A DNA stretch of 64,000 nucleotides from Phlebiopsis flavidoalba. Taxonomy: Eukaryota; Basidiomycota; Agaricomycetes; Polyporales; Phanerochaetaceae. Where the stretch lies: NCBI GenBank assembly GCA_035772785.1, contig JAOCPU010000037.1, positions 124,001 to 188,000 of the forward strand, in the 5' to 3' direction. Both the position numbers and the translations under genes were made by a program. This document shows positions 11,290 through 23,889 of the stretch, one piece after another. The notes beneath the pieces were generated by a model that did no database searches, was not told where the DNA came from, and was given only the letters and a program-made list of their open reading frames with translations. The stretch's first letter is position 1; every line of letters begins with the position of its first letter.

Positions 11290-12680
11290 TGCAATACTAC
11301 CGCCACCTTTGCCGTTGGGCTCACAAAAAAACGCCTTGATTATTTTTGAAGGACAAGACCCAGATGCTGCAGATGAGATTTCAGGCCGAAGAAGACAAAA
11401 CGAGCCCAACAATTTTTGGTGAGGATGACCGACAATCTTGAGGCATTGCGCGCCATGGGCGAAGTGGGGAAACGAAGGAAGATCTTATGAGTAACAATAA
11501 CGACTGACGCGGGGTGTGGGCGGGGCCCACTTCCATTGTGATACAGTGCAAACCATTTCCTATCGTATCTCGCCACCCCTTCCTCAGCTCTAATCAGGCA
11601 GAATATATCAACCTCTCGTCTCGCTTTGCTACACATGTCCGGGGCACAACTTCCCGAGAACCACCTTCCCAGCGTAGCTTCCAGGTCTCTCAGCGTCATT
11701 CCATTTCATTTCGGCGTCGGCGAGCAGCCGTCTTCTCACGCCTGTAGACGTTTTCTCGGCAATTGCCAACCCGAACCCCGTACTCAAGCCGCATTCATTT
11801 TGAGAACGAGGAAGAAGTTGACCGAGAACTGATGAAGAGCAGACAAATGGACGAGGACGGGCCCGAAAATTGTTTGCCCTCGCAAATGGGTCACTGCAAC
11901 TACAGCCGTGTGTATGAAATTGACGAATAGAGAGATCAAGCAGGAATCTCTGCTTCTCAATGAGGAGGAGGATCTTGTGGCAGCAATATCTCGTACTTCG
12001 GCCCTCACCCATCTCAAGTATCTCACTTGCAGCACACTGTCTGTCCCCAAATTTGTCGCCCCAGCACATGTAGCTCCAACTACTGCCAGTGGTTCTTGTC
12101 GCACCTATCTGTTTTTCCCATCAACCACTTTGTCTTTGCACGTGTCTTGCCCCCCCAGGCCTTGTGATACTTCTCTCCAGCACCAGAAGCTCCTGCTGCA
12201 CTTCCGAAGGGCAAAACATGGGCAACCGCGTGCAAAGGCCGCTAGTGAGCATCCCAAACCCCCGACTCAGTGTTTGCACTTGCTCTCGAAACCCTCAGAT
12301 ATAGAATATCATCCATAAAAATGCTCTTTTATCTCAGTCCCATGTTAGGCTCTCTAAACTACATTGAATATAATACAAATGTCTGTATGCTGTATACTAC
12401 GCTTGCATTCCACTAAGTTTTGAACTCAGTGTTGATGTTTGTTTGGCTATGTTTGCTAACTGAGCCCTTTAGCTAGATATCACGCCAACACCCAAGACTT
12501 CAACTATACCACCATCCACTACGTTAACGACATCAAACCGCCCTGCCCTCTATTGCAATTACCTGACACAAGCTCTTGCTTACTTGTGTGGGTTCTTTGT
12601 GCAACCTATGAGGCACGGGCTGTTGAAGCGTCCGTCATCACGGCCCCCCAGCTCCAAGGAGCTCCACTTGGACCTTTGAG
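11290..12680. other. No supported gene
   Basis: Base composition rises toward balanced here, and long open frames exist on both strands (for example near 11629-12069 minus and 11908-12318 plus). They overlap each other, have no recognisable motif, and show no convincing intron structure. I make no gene call. Confidence 0.5.
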
Positions 12681-12919
12681 AATGACATGTCACAGCCAGT
12701 GTGGCATACAAGAACTGGCAACTACAGCTGCTCCGTTGTAGCTGCAGATGGGTGGTCAAACTCATTTCGCAGCACGATACCGCCATTGCCCTCTACAACA
12801 CCTTGGTGGAGGACGGTCACAAACCATCCACTACGACACCGTACGATGAGTGCCAGTAGTTGCCACCCACGTCGTGTCGTGGACCTCTGCAATGCCTTGC
12901 AAAGGATGGCACCGCATAA

Positions 12920-13320
12920 ACACACCTATTACACACCACGCCCACCACGACCTCGAGCAAACAACCACAAGGCCACCCACTACTTTGCCCATCGCAGACA
13001 ACTACCAGGATTGTCATCCACCACCACCCCTCGTAGACCACCAGAGTGGCTCACCGCCGCTTCTCGACAACCACAAAGACCACCCACCACCGCCACTCAC
13101 AGACAACCACTAGGGCCGCTCACACTACCCCGCCCCTCATGGATGACCAGGACCACTCACCACCATCACCTCTCGCGGACGACACGAGGACTACCCACCA
13201 CCATAACTAGGACTGTCACTATGAACAGAATCACCACTGGGACCAGGACCACCACTACCACTACCAGGACCATTACCTAGACCGCCACTAGGACTACCAC
13301 CGGGACCACCACCTCCACCA
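12920..13320 (+). repeat. Low-complexity ACC/CCA-rich tract
   Basis: The tract is made of degenerate triplet-like words (accaccactaccaggaccac and variants). It opens a long plus-strand frame of Thr/Arg/His/Pro that is compositional rather than evolved. The densest part is 13230-13320. Confidence 0.6.
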
Positions 13321-13329
13321 GCATGCAGA

Positions 13330-14826
13330 CAGAGAGGTCAGTACCAGTGCGGCTACAAGCCCACAGGTCATTGTTATTTTTTTATTTCTATTTTATTCTA
13401 TTTTCTGTTTAATTACTCCGTAATACAATCAATATGTTTTGTTAAATGGTAACAAATATAATTATAAAAAAGTGTGATAAGTAACAAAAAAGTGAATGGT
13501 AAATAAAATATAGTAACAAATTGCTTGACCCCCTTAAGCAGCTTCATGAGGCATTGTGCGCTCCTACATGAGGGTTTTGGTGCGCTTCATGAGGATGCCA
13601 ACGTCCCACGAGGCCAGCATCAGCCTCAGATGGCATTATGAGATCTCTTGGCCACTCAACGGTAATCTATAAGGGATTTACCCTCTTCTATGAGGTCACC
13701 CAGCCTCAAAGCCGCTCATAATCCATCAAAGTGCCACATGGCCATCAATTAGAATTTGCAAACACTCTTCCCACTCCGTCACATCTCTTTTCCAACTGCA
13801 TCTTGAGCTCTATGTTTTGCTTTTTTCCTATGTCCTCCAATTCTTGCCATTCTCTTATAACCTCTTTGATTGCTTTACACTTTGCTTGATGCCTTGTGGC
13901 GTCCTGTCTCCTGTTGCTCCAAGTCTATCTCATGTGCCTCAGCCAGCTAGACAAACTAATCTCTGGACAAAAGGCGTGGCATCCTGTCAATCAGTAAACT
14001 TGATGAAGACTCCTTCTTCTTTTCCACACTGGCTAGCTAGGCTCAGATTATGCTAATGTAGTTACTCTGTGCAACAATGGTTGTGCCTTGGTTTCTCAGG
14101 ATATTTGACACCTGGCTCAACTTCACTGCCAATATTTGAATATCTAGGGCAAGAAATTCTCTTTTTCTCTGTTTCTGGGAGGAAGGTTAAGCTGAAGAGT
14201 TGGTAGAGGTAAAATATGTGGATAGAAATAGGTGGGTTACCTCAGTGTCGGTCAATTGGATAGATAAACAATGGAACAACGAGAAATGACAGAGAGCTGT
14301 TCTGTTTAAAAAGCTCACGTGTCCATGTTGTTTTGCACTATCATCCAAAAACATTATTGTGATGACAAATGCTACCAGATGAGCCTGCATTACTGCTCTG
14401 GTTGGGAATAGAGTGTGAATTGCCCTTTGGCATTATGCCAAGGCATTACTGAGAATACAAATAGATATCAATGGCACAGAAAGAGGTAGAGAATGTGTAT
14501 ACAATATGTCACAAAACAACTAAGGCCCAAGCTTGTATGCGGCCGGGACCATACGCAGCCGGTAACAGTCTCAACAGACTATCAAGAGAAATGATCGGGC
14601 TAGGCAAATGTGTATATGTGTGTATGTGAGCGACAATGTCAACGGTGACAGCAAACTGTTTTGTAAGTGAGGACCGAGTCAATATTGGTGTTCGTATCTA
14701 CCACAGTTGTGAGAGACTCGCTATCTGAGGGCCGTACGAGATCAAAATTGAGGTTTCCCTAGGTAGAGGTGCTACCAGTATTTATACTACTACAGAGTAT
14801 ATTTCAAATACAGCGAGCCGATATCC
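13330..14826. other. AT-rich interval, no supported gene
   Basis: Contains A/T-rich runs near 13370-13510 and scattered short open frames without motifs. I see nothing else. Confidence 0.5.
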
Positions 14827-16066
14827 TGCGCCAAAACTGTTTGGCACATGGATGGATCGACGATGTTGGACTAAAGGACACAATAAACAAAGGAAAAGTC
14901 AGTGAGATTATGTAAAGGACATTATGTAAAATAGACAGTTTAGTAGTGTAGTAGTACTGAGGATTAGTAACACTGGCTCTAAAAATAGCTACAGCTTACA
15001 AAGCATTAGTCAGCTGCTTATTCAGCAAGGAAGTTCGCTTCGCTCTGATTGGTTAGGCAAAAATACCTCAGACGACTGGCTTACCAAGCAAGAAAAGTAG
15101 TGGCGAGGCTTTTATGCTACTGGCTGGCAGGCACAAATGTACAAAACTGGTTGCTACTGGCATAGCCTGTAACCGTACTAGTGTAGCCTCGCTAACATAT
15201 CGCCAGGCAACAGTTACTACGGGCCAAACAGTATATATAAGGAGTTCGAAATTTTGAGCAAGGCTCAAGACTCAGACGTAAAAAAAAGCCCCAGAAGTTG
15301 GAAGGCCTCAGAAGTGGGAGAACACTCTCTGATTCCCAGACTTGGTTTTGTACAATACTCTGAGACACTCAATTTAATTTGTATACATTTGTTGATAATC
15401 TGTACTACGCGTGCTGCATAAGTTCGGAATAATATATCCTCCTCCATCAGGCTAGGCAGCTTTTGACCTGCAAAAGACAAGAGATCTTTTGAGGCCAGTG
15501 CGAGTCTCACTGCTGTCAGTTAGCAAGGTTTTCTGCGAAAGAAGGCGGTAAAAGGGCTAACTTCATCACATCACCGAACCTGAAAGTACAGCGTCAAGTC
15601 GAGTGGACTGATACGTACAACTGAACTAACTTCCAGACACAATTGTTGTGATTGATTCACCTTCTGTTTACAATGCAAATTCACTACTCCACACCTCTAG
15701 TTACTCTTTTCAATTAAATCTTACTTATACCTACGCGTAAACAACACACTCAGAGAAAGAGTTGAATTTCTCACATCCGACTGAACATTGAGACTGACTG
15801 TTCAATACAAGTCTTCTGCTTGTAAGTACACATTTGAGATCCGTCCAGAGAGCTTTTCTAAAGCCAGAGTGTAACAACATCAGCCCAAATGAAGCTTGGA
15901 GTCTGTAAAATCTACTCCCCTTCCAATTGAACAACTGTGATAGCCCGGCGTAGTGGCCTGGTGAACCACAGCAGATAAAATCCCCTTAGAGTCTAGAGCA
16001 GCTGTGCTGAGCTCTTCAAGCTCACTTCATCAGTCTCGCCTCTCTAAGACCCGACACTATCTGGCA
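14827..16066 (+). repeat. LTR-like dispersed repeat, copy 2 (about 1240 bp)
   Basis: It begins TGCGCCAAAACTGTTTGG and ends tatctggca. It is alignable nearly base for base with 26106-27303 and more loosely with 830-1883. It contains the TATA motif gtatatataaggag at 15231-15244. The ends TG...CA and the imperfect inversion tgtgcca/tggcaca (seen best in copy 3) fit a long terminal repeat. The sequence following the end (tgacagcgaggc) shares gacagcg with copy 1, which may be part of the element such as a primer-binding region. No polyprotein is attached on either side. I saw no target duplication. Confidence 0.65.
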
Positions 16067-16880
16067 TGACAGCGAGGCTGACAAAGCATATCCAAGGCTG
16101 AGTCATTGTACACTACTAAGGCTAAGTAATCTGCTGACTGATGAGTCATTCCGTGCTTGATGACGTTATAGAGCTCTCAAACCTTCCAGCATCTTCTATA
16201 TCTGATATGACCTGTCTGACTAATACTGCAAGCAATTCGAATATTGTCTTTGGTAAATTAAGTGTTGTTTATAGCACAACCCGCGCTCGATATAAGACAC
16301 CCCTAACCGTTTGAGCGCTGTTCTCTTAGCAAACTCGTGACACAATGGCTCCTTTACTTGAAGCCATTATCTTTGGCAAAATCTGAGAGGGGTCAATGAG
16401 ATAGATGCCTTTTTTTTTTTATAAAATACAGTGCATATTAGCTCTAGCATAGAATTTCTCCAAGCATTGAGAAAATTGTTTTGTTTTTTACTTGACTAGA
16501 AGCCCTTATTCTTTGTAAATCACAACTGGTGGAATGTACAAGCCAACAGCACTGATAAAAGAAGGTATAGTTTACTATTTCCTGGCTTTGATTTACTTTT
16601 CTGCTGGTATTATGTGTACTGATTTTCCCTTCTCTCTCCAATTATAAACCTCTTTTCTTTCTGACACCAAAGAACTGGAACCCAGGCCCTCACTTGCCCC
16701 ATTCATTTTTAGAGGTAATTTGATAGTATAATATGCAGTATCTGTTAAAAAGATCAAAAAATGCTTTTGTGAGTTGTGGAATTAACTGCCTTTCTATATT
16801 TTGTGTTGAGAGGTCATCGTCAATATGTAGAAAGAATTGCATAGTTCTTTCCTAAAAATGACTGATCCACTGCTGTCCAA
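16067..16880. other. No supported gene
   Basis: Mixed AT-rich sequence with an eleven-base T run near 16411. There are no coding motifs on either strand. Confidence 0.5.
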
Positions 16881-16881
16881 A

Positions 16882-18440
16882 ATAGTGTTGCCGTTGGCTT
16901 GGCTTAGGATCACCGAGCTGCTAGGACTGAGTCACCATGAGCCAAAGCCGAGCCACGCCAAATGCTATGTGGCTCTATTGGCGTGGCTCATATGGCTCGT
17001 AGCTCAGTTTTTTGGCGCAGAGTGGTCCTGAGCTGTCCGCATTTGGATAGGTCAACTTGCATGGTGCACACAAGGCCTGCACGGCTTGCGCAATTGCAAC
17101 TCCCTCCATTTCCTCATCTCTTGACATCACAATAGCTGGCCGGAAGATCAAAAAACCATCCAGAGAGCCTCGCTTACCTCAGAAACAATAGCCTGATCCT
17201 TCCATTGTCACTTTTGACAATGGAGCGCGCTGAAGACTCAGTGGCGAACTGGTAAGTCAAATCAAGATATTATTACCAGCGTGTTTTGGTGTGCATGTTT
17301 ACTCACCTGAATGACTAGTAATTGGCTCTAGACCTCCAGAAGGCACCTCAACTGCCTCAAAAGTGCCAATAGCCAGCTTCAATAGCTTTGTCACCCCAAA
17401 GAGGTCAGCCAATTCCTGCTGCCTCTTTTGCTGCAAACGCTCTGGAGTTTTTGCCCTGTGAGAGCGATCTGGGCAGTCCTGAGAAGAGAAAAAAAAGAGG
17501 GAAAGGAAAGCAGAGAGGTAGCTAGCACAGGTGAGTTCACATTTTCTTGTATTTTTCTACTTCTTTTGCTCAATTTCAACAGTGGACATTTTGGTGAGGA
17601 CAAGTTCAAGCAGCTCAAACATTGAAAAAAATGTGAGCAGCTCAGATTCATCTGCACCTTCCACTCCTACTAGGAGCTCTCCGAAAAAGCTTCCTTGTGA
17701 GCCCAACACACTCTGAGCTGGACGGCACCCAGAATTTTTCCACGCAAAGCCATCAAAAGCCGCTCTCGTGGTGACACCGCTGTTAACATGTGGCCATTTG
17801 TTGAGCATGTGGGCCAAGAATCTCAGGATGCAAAAAGCACTGCAAGTTCTGCCAGTATGTAATTTGTTATTATATAGATCACTGCTTGAGCAATAATATC
17901 TTAGGCTTGCACAAAAGTCAAGCCCACACCACCGCGTCACAGTTTGAACGTCCGGCTTGACAAGTACCATGTGTAAGCACTTCTTTGCAAAAAGCATCCT
18001 GAGCAGTGGGTCCCTGCTCTGTGATAGCATGGAGATCAAAATCACAGCAAAAAAATGCTTGTGACCATGTTCAACAATTCCGTGCATACACACAATGAGA
18101 GCTCTCAGCATCTTGAGTCCGCAGGCAATCAGCCTCATGCGTCCTCATGTGAGGCATTTATTGACCTTGTTGTTGAGTGGATAGTCTCCAAACAATTAAG
18201 TGAAAGATTAAATTGTTATATTTTATATATACAATGTATGATTATAATATTCCCCCAGGCTCTGAATATCATTGAAAATCTGCACCTGGACCATGTAATG
18301 TTTTTAATGTTACATAATGAGTTACGAAATGAGGATTCTCTGGAGTGCACTACATTGTGCAATCAGATCGGAATACTTTTTGATGAGTATCTCCGTATGC
18401 TCAAAGAGGCAATAAAGATATGTTTTAATCAGCTGTTTTG
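16882..18440 (+). pseudogene. hAT-family transposase remnant with BED zinc finger
   Basis: The left edge tAGTGTTGCCGTTGGCTTGG looks like a hAT terminal repeat, followed by subterminal GAGCCA/TGGCTC-rich sequence (16915-17000). Near 17840-17870 the frame gives KKHCKFCQY, the Cys-x2-Cys half of a BED zinc finger. A 46-bp intron (gtaatt...tcttag) follows, then HSLNVRLDKYHV, the matching histidine half. Further on, 18150-18440 encodes AFIDLVVEWIVSKQL, an intron of about 60 bases ending cccccag at about 18259, then NELRNEDSLECTTLCNQIG and LFDEYLRMLKEAIK. This order (FxxLxVxWIxxxxLxFxxIE...LRxxDIPxRTxL) is the conserved hAT pre-catalytic block. Frames change at least twice. The DDE core and the right terminus are absent. 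A copia element abuts at about 18490. Confidence 0.65.
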
Positions 18441-18490
18441 AAAAATTTTCTAACTCTGCTCAGAACGCTGGGAGTAAAATCTCACGGGAC

Positions 18491-21307
18491 TTATGAACTG
18501 ACCTTGCGATGTGGCCATGACATGGCTATAATAACTGAGCAACTACTGGTCTGCAATTTGGAGCTCCAGTCCACAGCTCCAGTCCCAAACTTGAGCACAT
18601 ATGCGCCAGTAGAACGCAAAGTGTCTTCATCGCCAGCATAGTCAGCATCAGAGTATGTCACAAAGAGCTCATCTTCCTTTAAAGGACCATAAGTCAATGG
18701 CAGGTTGAGTGTGCCCTTGAGATACCGGAACAGATGCTTGACTGCTTGCCAGTGCACTTTTACCAGAGCTGGCATCAAAGCAAGCAGCAGCAAAGACACA
18801 GCATAAGCGATGTCAGGCCGGGTACATGTAGCCAGGTACATGAGAGAACCAACTGCACTAAGGTATGGAACTTTGCCATGAATGCCTTATCCTCATCAGT
18901 GGAGGAGGGCTATCAGAGGACGAAAGGCGAACCTTAGGCACCATAGGCGTCTTTACAGGCAAGCAATCAGAGAAGCCATACCGCTCAAGCATATCAGTGA
19001 TATACTGACGCTGTGACAGCGAAATGCGGCAGTTGGGACGATCCCTAGCAATCTCTATGCCCAATAGAAACGAGGTGGGACCAAGGTCGTGCAGTTTGAA
19101 AGCTGTAGAAAGCTCCTGCACTATCTGGTCAGACTCTGCAGCACTGTTGGAAGCAATTGTGATGTCGTCAATGAAGACTGGCACCATCAGACGCACAGAG
19201 TTCTCTCGACGAAAAAAACGTACAGAGACGCATCTGAATGCAACCGACTAAAGTCTAGCTTCAACAGTGTAGCATGCAGAGTCTTGTTCCCACACTCGCC
19301 CTGCCTGCTTAATCCCATACAATGACTTCACTAGCTTCAGAACGTCGCCAGGATTGCCAAAGTGGAAGCCATCTGGCTGCTGCATGTAGATCTCTTCCTC
19401 AAGTTCACCATTGATGAAGGCATGAGAGATGTCCAATGAGTGCAGATCAAGGTCCTCCAGGGCAGAGATAGCAAGCACTGTTGTTCGGAGCGTTGCCATG
19501 CGCACTGTCAGAGCAAAGGTTTCAACAAAGTCATAACCGGGCGCGCTGTGAAATCCCTTTGGCAACCAGTCTAGCCTTGTAACGCTCCAGCTCCCCATTA
19601 GAGAGGAACCTCTGGCTAAAGACCCATCTACAAACTGATAGCCTTTTTTACCAGGTGGCAGAGGGCATTGAACCCAAGTCCCCATTCGCATCATGTGCTT
19701 CAATCTCGACCTTTGACTTGCAGCTCTCCACTGATCTGCGTCTGAACGCTTTATAGCCTCATACCAGTTGGTAGGCCAAGCGCCAATGTGCAGGGTTTGC
19801 CTTCAACAGGAGCTCATCATTGCTCTCATCATGCAACTCATCAAACACTTCATCCGCCAAAGGAGGGTGATGCACAGGCGCTGGCTGAGGTGGTGGAGCA
19901 TGCTGAATTCTCCACCACTCACCAGGGTGTCTGCCCTCGCGCTGAGAGCAACACTGCATGACATGACCCGGGTTGCAGCTTAGAACGAGCTGCAGGCCTG
20001 GAACGAGCATGTGGTGACGCAGTGGCCCTCGAGCGCCGCTCAGAACAATTGCTTGAAAGCGAGGGCAAGGGTCAGGTGCAGAGAGCATGTGTCTGGCTCA
20101 TTCGCTGCAGGAGCGAGTCCAGGACCAGGGGGCGCAATAGGCGGCGGAGAAGGAGTGCGAGCTTTAGGCTCAGGAGGAGGAAGATCAGCAGGCACAGGGT
20201 GCGCTGCAGACAGACTCTCCCCCCCAACACGAGGCTGCTAATCATCTGCAGAGGGAGACTGAGGTGAGTAAGACTCAAGCCCAGGAGCAGACGGTCCGGG
20301 AATAGGCTTCAGAGAGGGGTAGGTGTGGAAGGAAGGAAGACTAGCCCAGTCCTTCATTCTCAGAGAAGTAAGAAGCTCGTCGAAAACACAGCGCGTTCAG
20401 CGATATAGTGACCTTATTGGTGACACGAACTGTTATAGAATTTCCAACCCTTGTAGACAGCCGTGGATAGCCAATGACAGATTGACTTCTCCATGTGGGA
20501 GCCCAGCGCACCACGCTTGTCCTTTTGCACATGCACATATGGCAGATCACCCCCAGATGCGCAAATGCGAGACATCTGGTTTGCGCCCATAGAAAAGGCT
20601 TCAAAGGGTCGTTTCCCGAGTTGGTGGGACAGCGATTCAGGACATGTACCAGCAAAAGACAAGGTCTCTACCCAGAAAACAACGTGGTAAACGAGCTTCA
20701 GGGAGCATAGCAATTAGGCCCTCAGCCAAGAGTGTGGTTGAAACGCGCAGCAACAGACCATTCCGCTGAGGTCGATTGCACACAGTGTGTTGTTGCACCT
20801 CTCAATGCCCGTGACCTCAACGCAGAAAGCGTGGAACTCCTTGCTGATATAACTCTACACACTTTGTGACTGGCAAGGACCCGTTTTCAGCTACATGGAT
20901 GGAGAAGAATTCCTCCCAGGCAGTAACCTGTATGCCAGGCTTCTTCTGTATGTGCACGGCCTCGAGCTTTGTCCAAATCTTCACAGGTTTGTTCGTCGGG
21001 ATGTCCTCTATACATCCGTTTTGTGGTCATTGTGATAGAGACGATAGGTAGATCCCATTGGCAGACCACCAAGTGCTTGTAACCTCTCAATCATATCTCT
21101 AGCCTTCTCCTCCTCCGCTGTAGGAGCCTTTAGCGTCCTTGTAATCCCGGTCCCTTCTCGGTTCCCTGCACAATGCGGCACCAACGACGCGTCTTTGAGT
21201 GTTGCTGAGATATTTTCCTCCCATGCTGGGTAGTTGCCAGTGCGGCAGCTTGTCAAAGCAAGGGGTGGCAATACCCCGTGGGCGACTTCTGGGGCCATGG
21301 AGGACAA
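18491..21307 (-). mobile_element. Ty1/copia retrotransposon, internal region, defective
   Basis: Reading the minus strand, the gag-like start is near 21307 (containing NYPAWEENISATLKDASL), followed in another frame by KIWTKLEAVHIQKKPGIQVT near 20940-21000. The integrase tail is near 20380-20860, including SHLRIWGC-like and YVHVQKDKRGALGSHMEKS. The reverse transcriptase lies at 18858-19703, with DLDLHSLDISHAFINGELEE, KSLYGIKQAGR and the active-site variant VFIDDI. The RNase H part at 18491-18841 reads TRPDIAYAV and then DADYAGD and stops before the conserved E-AEY segment. Most of gag, the protease and the integrase core are missing, and frameshifts separate the blocks. The element is therefore dead, and parts of gag and integrase are fused by deletion. 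Confidence 0.85.
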
Positions 21308-21870
21308 GAGGTCGTCACAAAGGCTAAAGTGAAGCGCAAAGGGGTGAAGAAAGCGAAGGGAGCGTGCAGAGAACTAGAGAAAAGCAATTGGAAGGGACTG
21401 ATGCGTGCAGTAGAGCAGCGGTAAGGATAGGGACTGTCAGCCACAGAAGAAGCGGACGGCAAATAAAAATAGGAGCTGTCAAGCAGAGGAGCACAAGATA
21501 GGGGTCATTAGAGTGGAGAGGAGCGATCCCAAACGGAATGCGGAATGGCGGTGCAGAATGAGCGATCCCAAGCAAGATGACAGTGTAGGATAAGAATGAG
21601 AATCGACAAGGCTGTTTCTGGAGAGGTTGAAAGGGCTCTGTAAGCTGCAGGATGACTCTGATTTTGAACGATGGAGAGCGCAAAGTGGATGCGAAAACCA
21701 ATGATTGTGGGCTTCAATAGAGAGCTACAGTCGAGGAGATTTGAATGGTGTATATTTGAAGCCAGGGGATGCGCGATGCCCGGTTGAGGGAGGTGGATGC
21801 GAGGCTGGGACAGTTGGATGTAGCAGGATCAGGAGCTTGTTCAGAGCCTGAGGCTCATTACCTACTCATC

Positions 21871-22143
21871 ACTGGGTAGTCAGAACTCCACCAGTGAGGT
21901 GCCAAAGCGCCAGACCAAAGGCTGGAGGGAGTGACGCCTACAGCAAAGATATGGCATCCATACCGATGGCGCTTCATCGATTAGTGACATCAAACACTAC
22001 ACAAGTCTACAACTAGGAACCAGGAAAAATAGAGGTACATATGGTGACATCGGGAAATAACATGGGAGGGTCATAAGAGTCCTGAGAAGCCTTTGTTGGA
22101 GCAGAGAAAGGCGTTGGCATTACATACAATAGAGAAACGAGCA
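21871..22143. repeat. Dispersed repeat R, copy 1 (possible copia LTR)
   Basis: About 270 bases are clearly homologous to 27560-27852. Both carry gtcagaactcc or gtcagaacttg, ccagaccaaaggctggag (or a variant), then acactacacaagtctacaac, gggtcataagagtc or gagtcataagagtc, gcagagaaaggcg, and aatagagaaac. Its location just beyond the gag end of the copia element (which reads toward lower coordinates) suggests it is that element's 5' LTR. No second copy is seen at the 18.4-kb end. Confidence 0.55.
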
Positions 22144-22207
22144 ATTGGACACCAAAAATGTAGCTACATGATGACAACAGGCTTGTACCATACTTGACGG
22201 AAATGGA

Positions 22208-23885
22208 TCAACTAAAGAAGCCCAGAATAACAGGATGGGTTGCACTTCCAGAATGGGTGCCATATAAAGTGAGGAGCCACACAACACAACAAAGGTTTTG
22301 GTGCAGATGAAAAAGAGCCATGGCCGAGGTCACAACTACAGTTAACAGGAAGAAGTAGTATTTGTGAGAAGGTGAACCTGTGTTGCTTCCTTCAGCACTA
22401 GTCAAGTCTTTCCAAGCACATTTGGCGGTTTCAATGGATGGCATATTCCTCATTTGAATTCAATAGAGGAAAAGAGCGCCAGTTTAGAAGCGGAGACAGA
22501 GGTGTAATCATCTGGGAAGGTATTTCCAACACTGTGGCGAATATCTTGATGGTGACGATGATTGTTGTTGATGAACAATGTTTCAAATCTATGTGGACAT
22601 TTGGAAGAAATCCACTTGTTCTCCATAAATGCCTGAGCAGATTAGAAAACCAAAGTGGCATTTCGTTGAAGTTCCATCCATATGCAGTTATTTGGCAGAT
22701 ACGTCCCAAGGGAGTCAAGGTCCTTTTCAGCCCTCTCAGAAGTGAGGAGGAGGGATGAAACTTTGGCCGGTCCATGTTCAGTGAATGGTCATTGGTAGTA
22801 TGTCGACATAGTGTGCATGTTCCATTCTAGCAACTCAGGACCACATTGGTTAAAAATGATATTAGATTTACATTGTATACATCTTTGCCCAGGCATATAG
22901 TCCAATTGCTCTTGGCAACTCCTCTAAATCTGAATACTTGCAGTGTATGCATGTCTGCGCAGGGTTGATGTGATGTGATATCCAGATACAGCACTTGAAC
23001 CAAATGTATGGGCATTAGAAGGTTTTTTGAGATGCAACACAAGATGTTTGCCGTTGACAGCAGCCTTTGTTGCCTCAGTGCTGGGTTGGTCCAGAAAACT
23101 CAAGGTGCTGACATCTTTCATCAGGTGAGAGTACCTTTGGACCCTATACAATGGCATCTCAATTTAAATAAGCAGAAATAGACATTACAACTACGCCTTA
23201 CCGTTGATTACAATCTTACCTTGTTTGTGTTTCCATTATCAGGAGTAATATGTGTAATACAGTACTCAGAGTGCGCAGGGCAGAGTTTGGACTTTCCATC
23301 GACGGTAGCAATAGAAGGTATCGCAGATAAGTCAGCAGTATCTAAAATGGAAGATACAAGGATTTAGTGATTAGGAAACAAGCTACACTTTAACCAGATC
23401 TCCATACATCACACTTCTGAGCTGTCACAAATTTATTGTCCCATGTGCAGTACAACCCATTCTCCAGATGCTGAAGAGTGGCGTTTAATGGCAATGCAGA
23501 CGTGACAGCACCAAGTGAGCTCAACTAACAATTTTCAACAGCCAAGTCAGGTGTACAACAGGATGCACATTGTGGACTACACTGATGCTTCCTGTGTGGC
23601 TCCTGCAAACTGCAACGCCAGCCTCATTCTGCTAGGGCTACAAAAAAATGCACACAGGCCATCAGTAGGCTGAGTCTTAGGGCAAGCCAGCAGAAGCGCG
23701 TTCAGTATGAGTTGCATACATGGCATGCAGCCAAGCATGGCAGTGTCGAGGAGCACATTGATGTGAATACACTCACCACAAAGATGGCTGTGCACAGTTG
23801 AGTCTTGCGCCAAGTGCCGCCGCAAATTCCCTTTCTTAAATGAGTGAACTTCTGAGCCTGTCACTACCCAAACTACCTCTGCCAC
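22208..23885 (-). pseudogene. Unidentified multi-exon coding remnant, minus strand
   Basis: Exon-like pieces in N-to-C order are as follows. Near 23790-23885: VTGSEVHSFKKGNLRRHL. Near 23620-23690: PTDGLCAFF after an intron-like gtgagt...actcag. Near 23410-23490: NATLQHLENGLYCTWDNKF. An intron of about 67 bases (gtatgg...attttag) follows, then 23220-23345: SIATVDGKSKLCPAHSEYCI and ITPDNGNTNK. Another intron (gtaaga...gtatag) follows, then 22930-23150: KAAVNGKHLVLHLKKPSNAH. Then 22455-22760: AEKDLDSLGTYLPNNCIWME and FINNNHRHHQDIRHSVGN. Composition and splice sites look genuine, but I cannot name the family. The neighbourhood and the Cys/His spacing make a KDZ-type transposon protein one possibility. 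Several frames are broken. Confidence 0.4.
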
Positions 23886-23889
23886 AACC

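Noticed and set aside
11629..12318. Long frames on both strands
   Set aside because: Mutually overlapping, without domain, splice support or family resemblance.
12687..13280. A 197-codon plus-strand frame
   Set aside because: It translates an ACC/CCA low-complexity tract into Thr/His/Arg/Pro. There is no evolved protein character.
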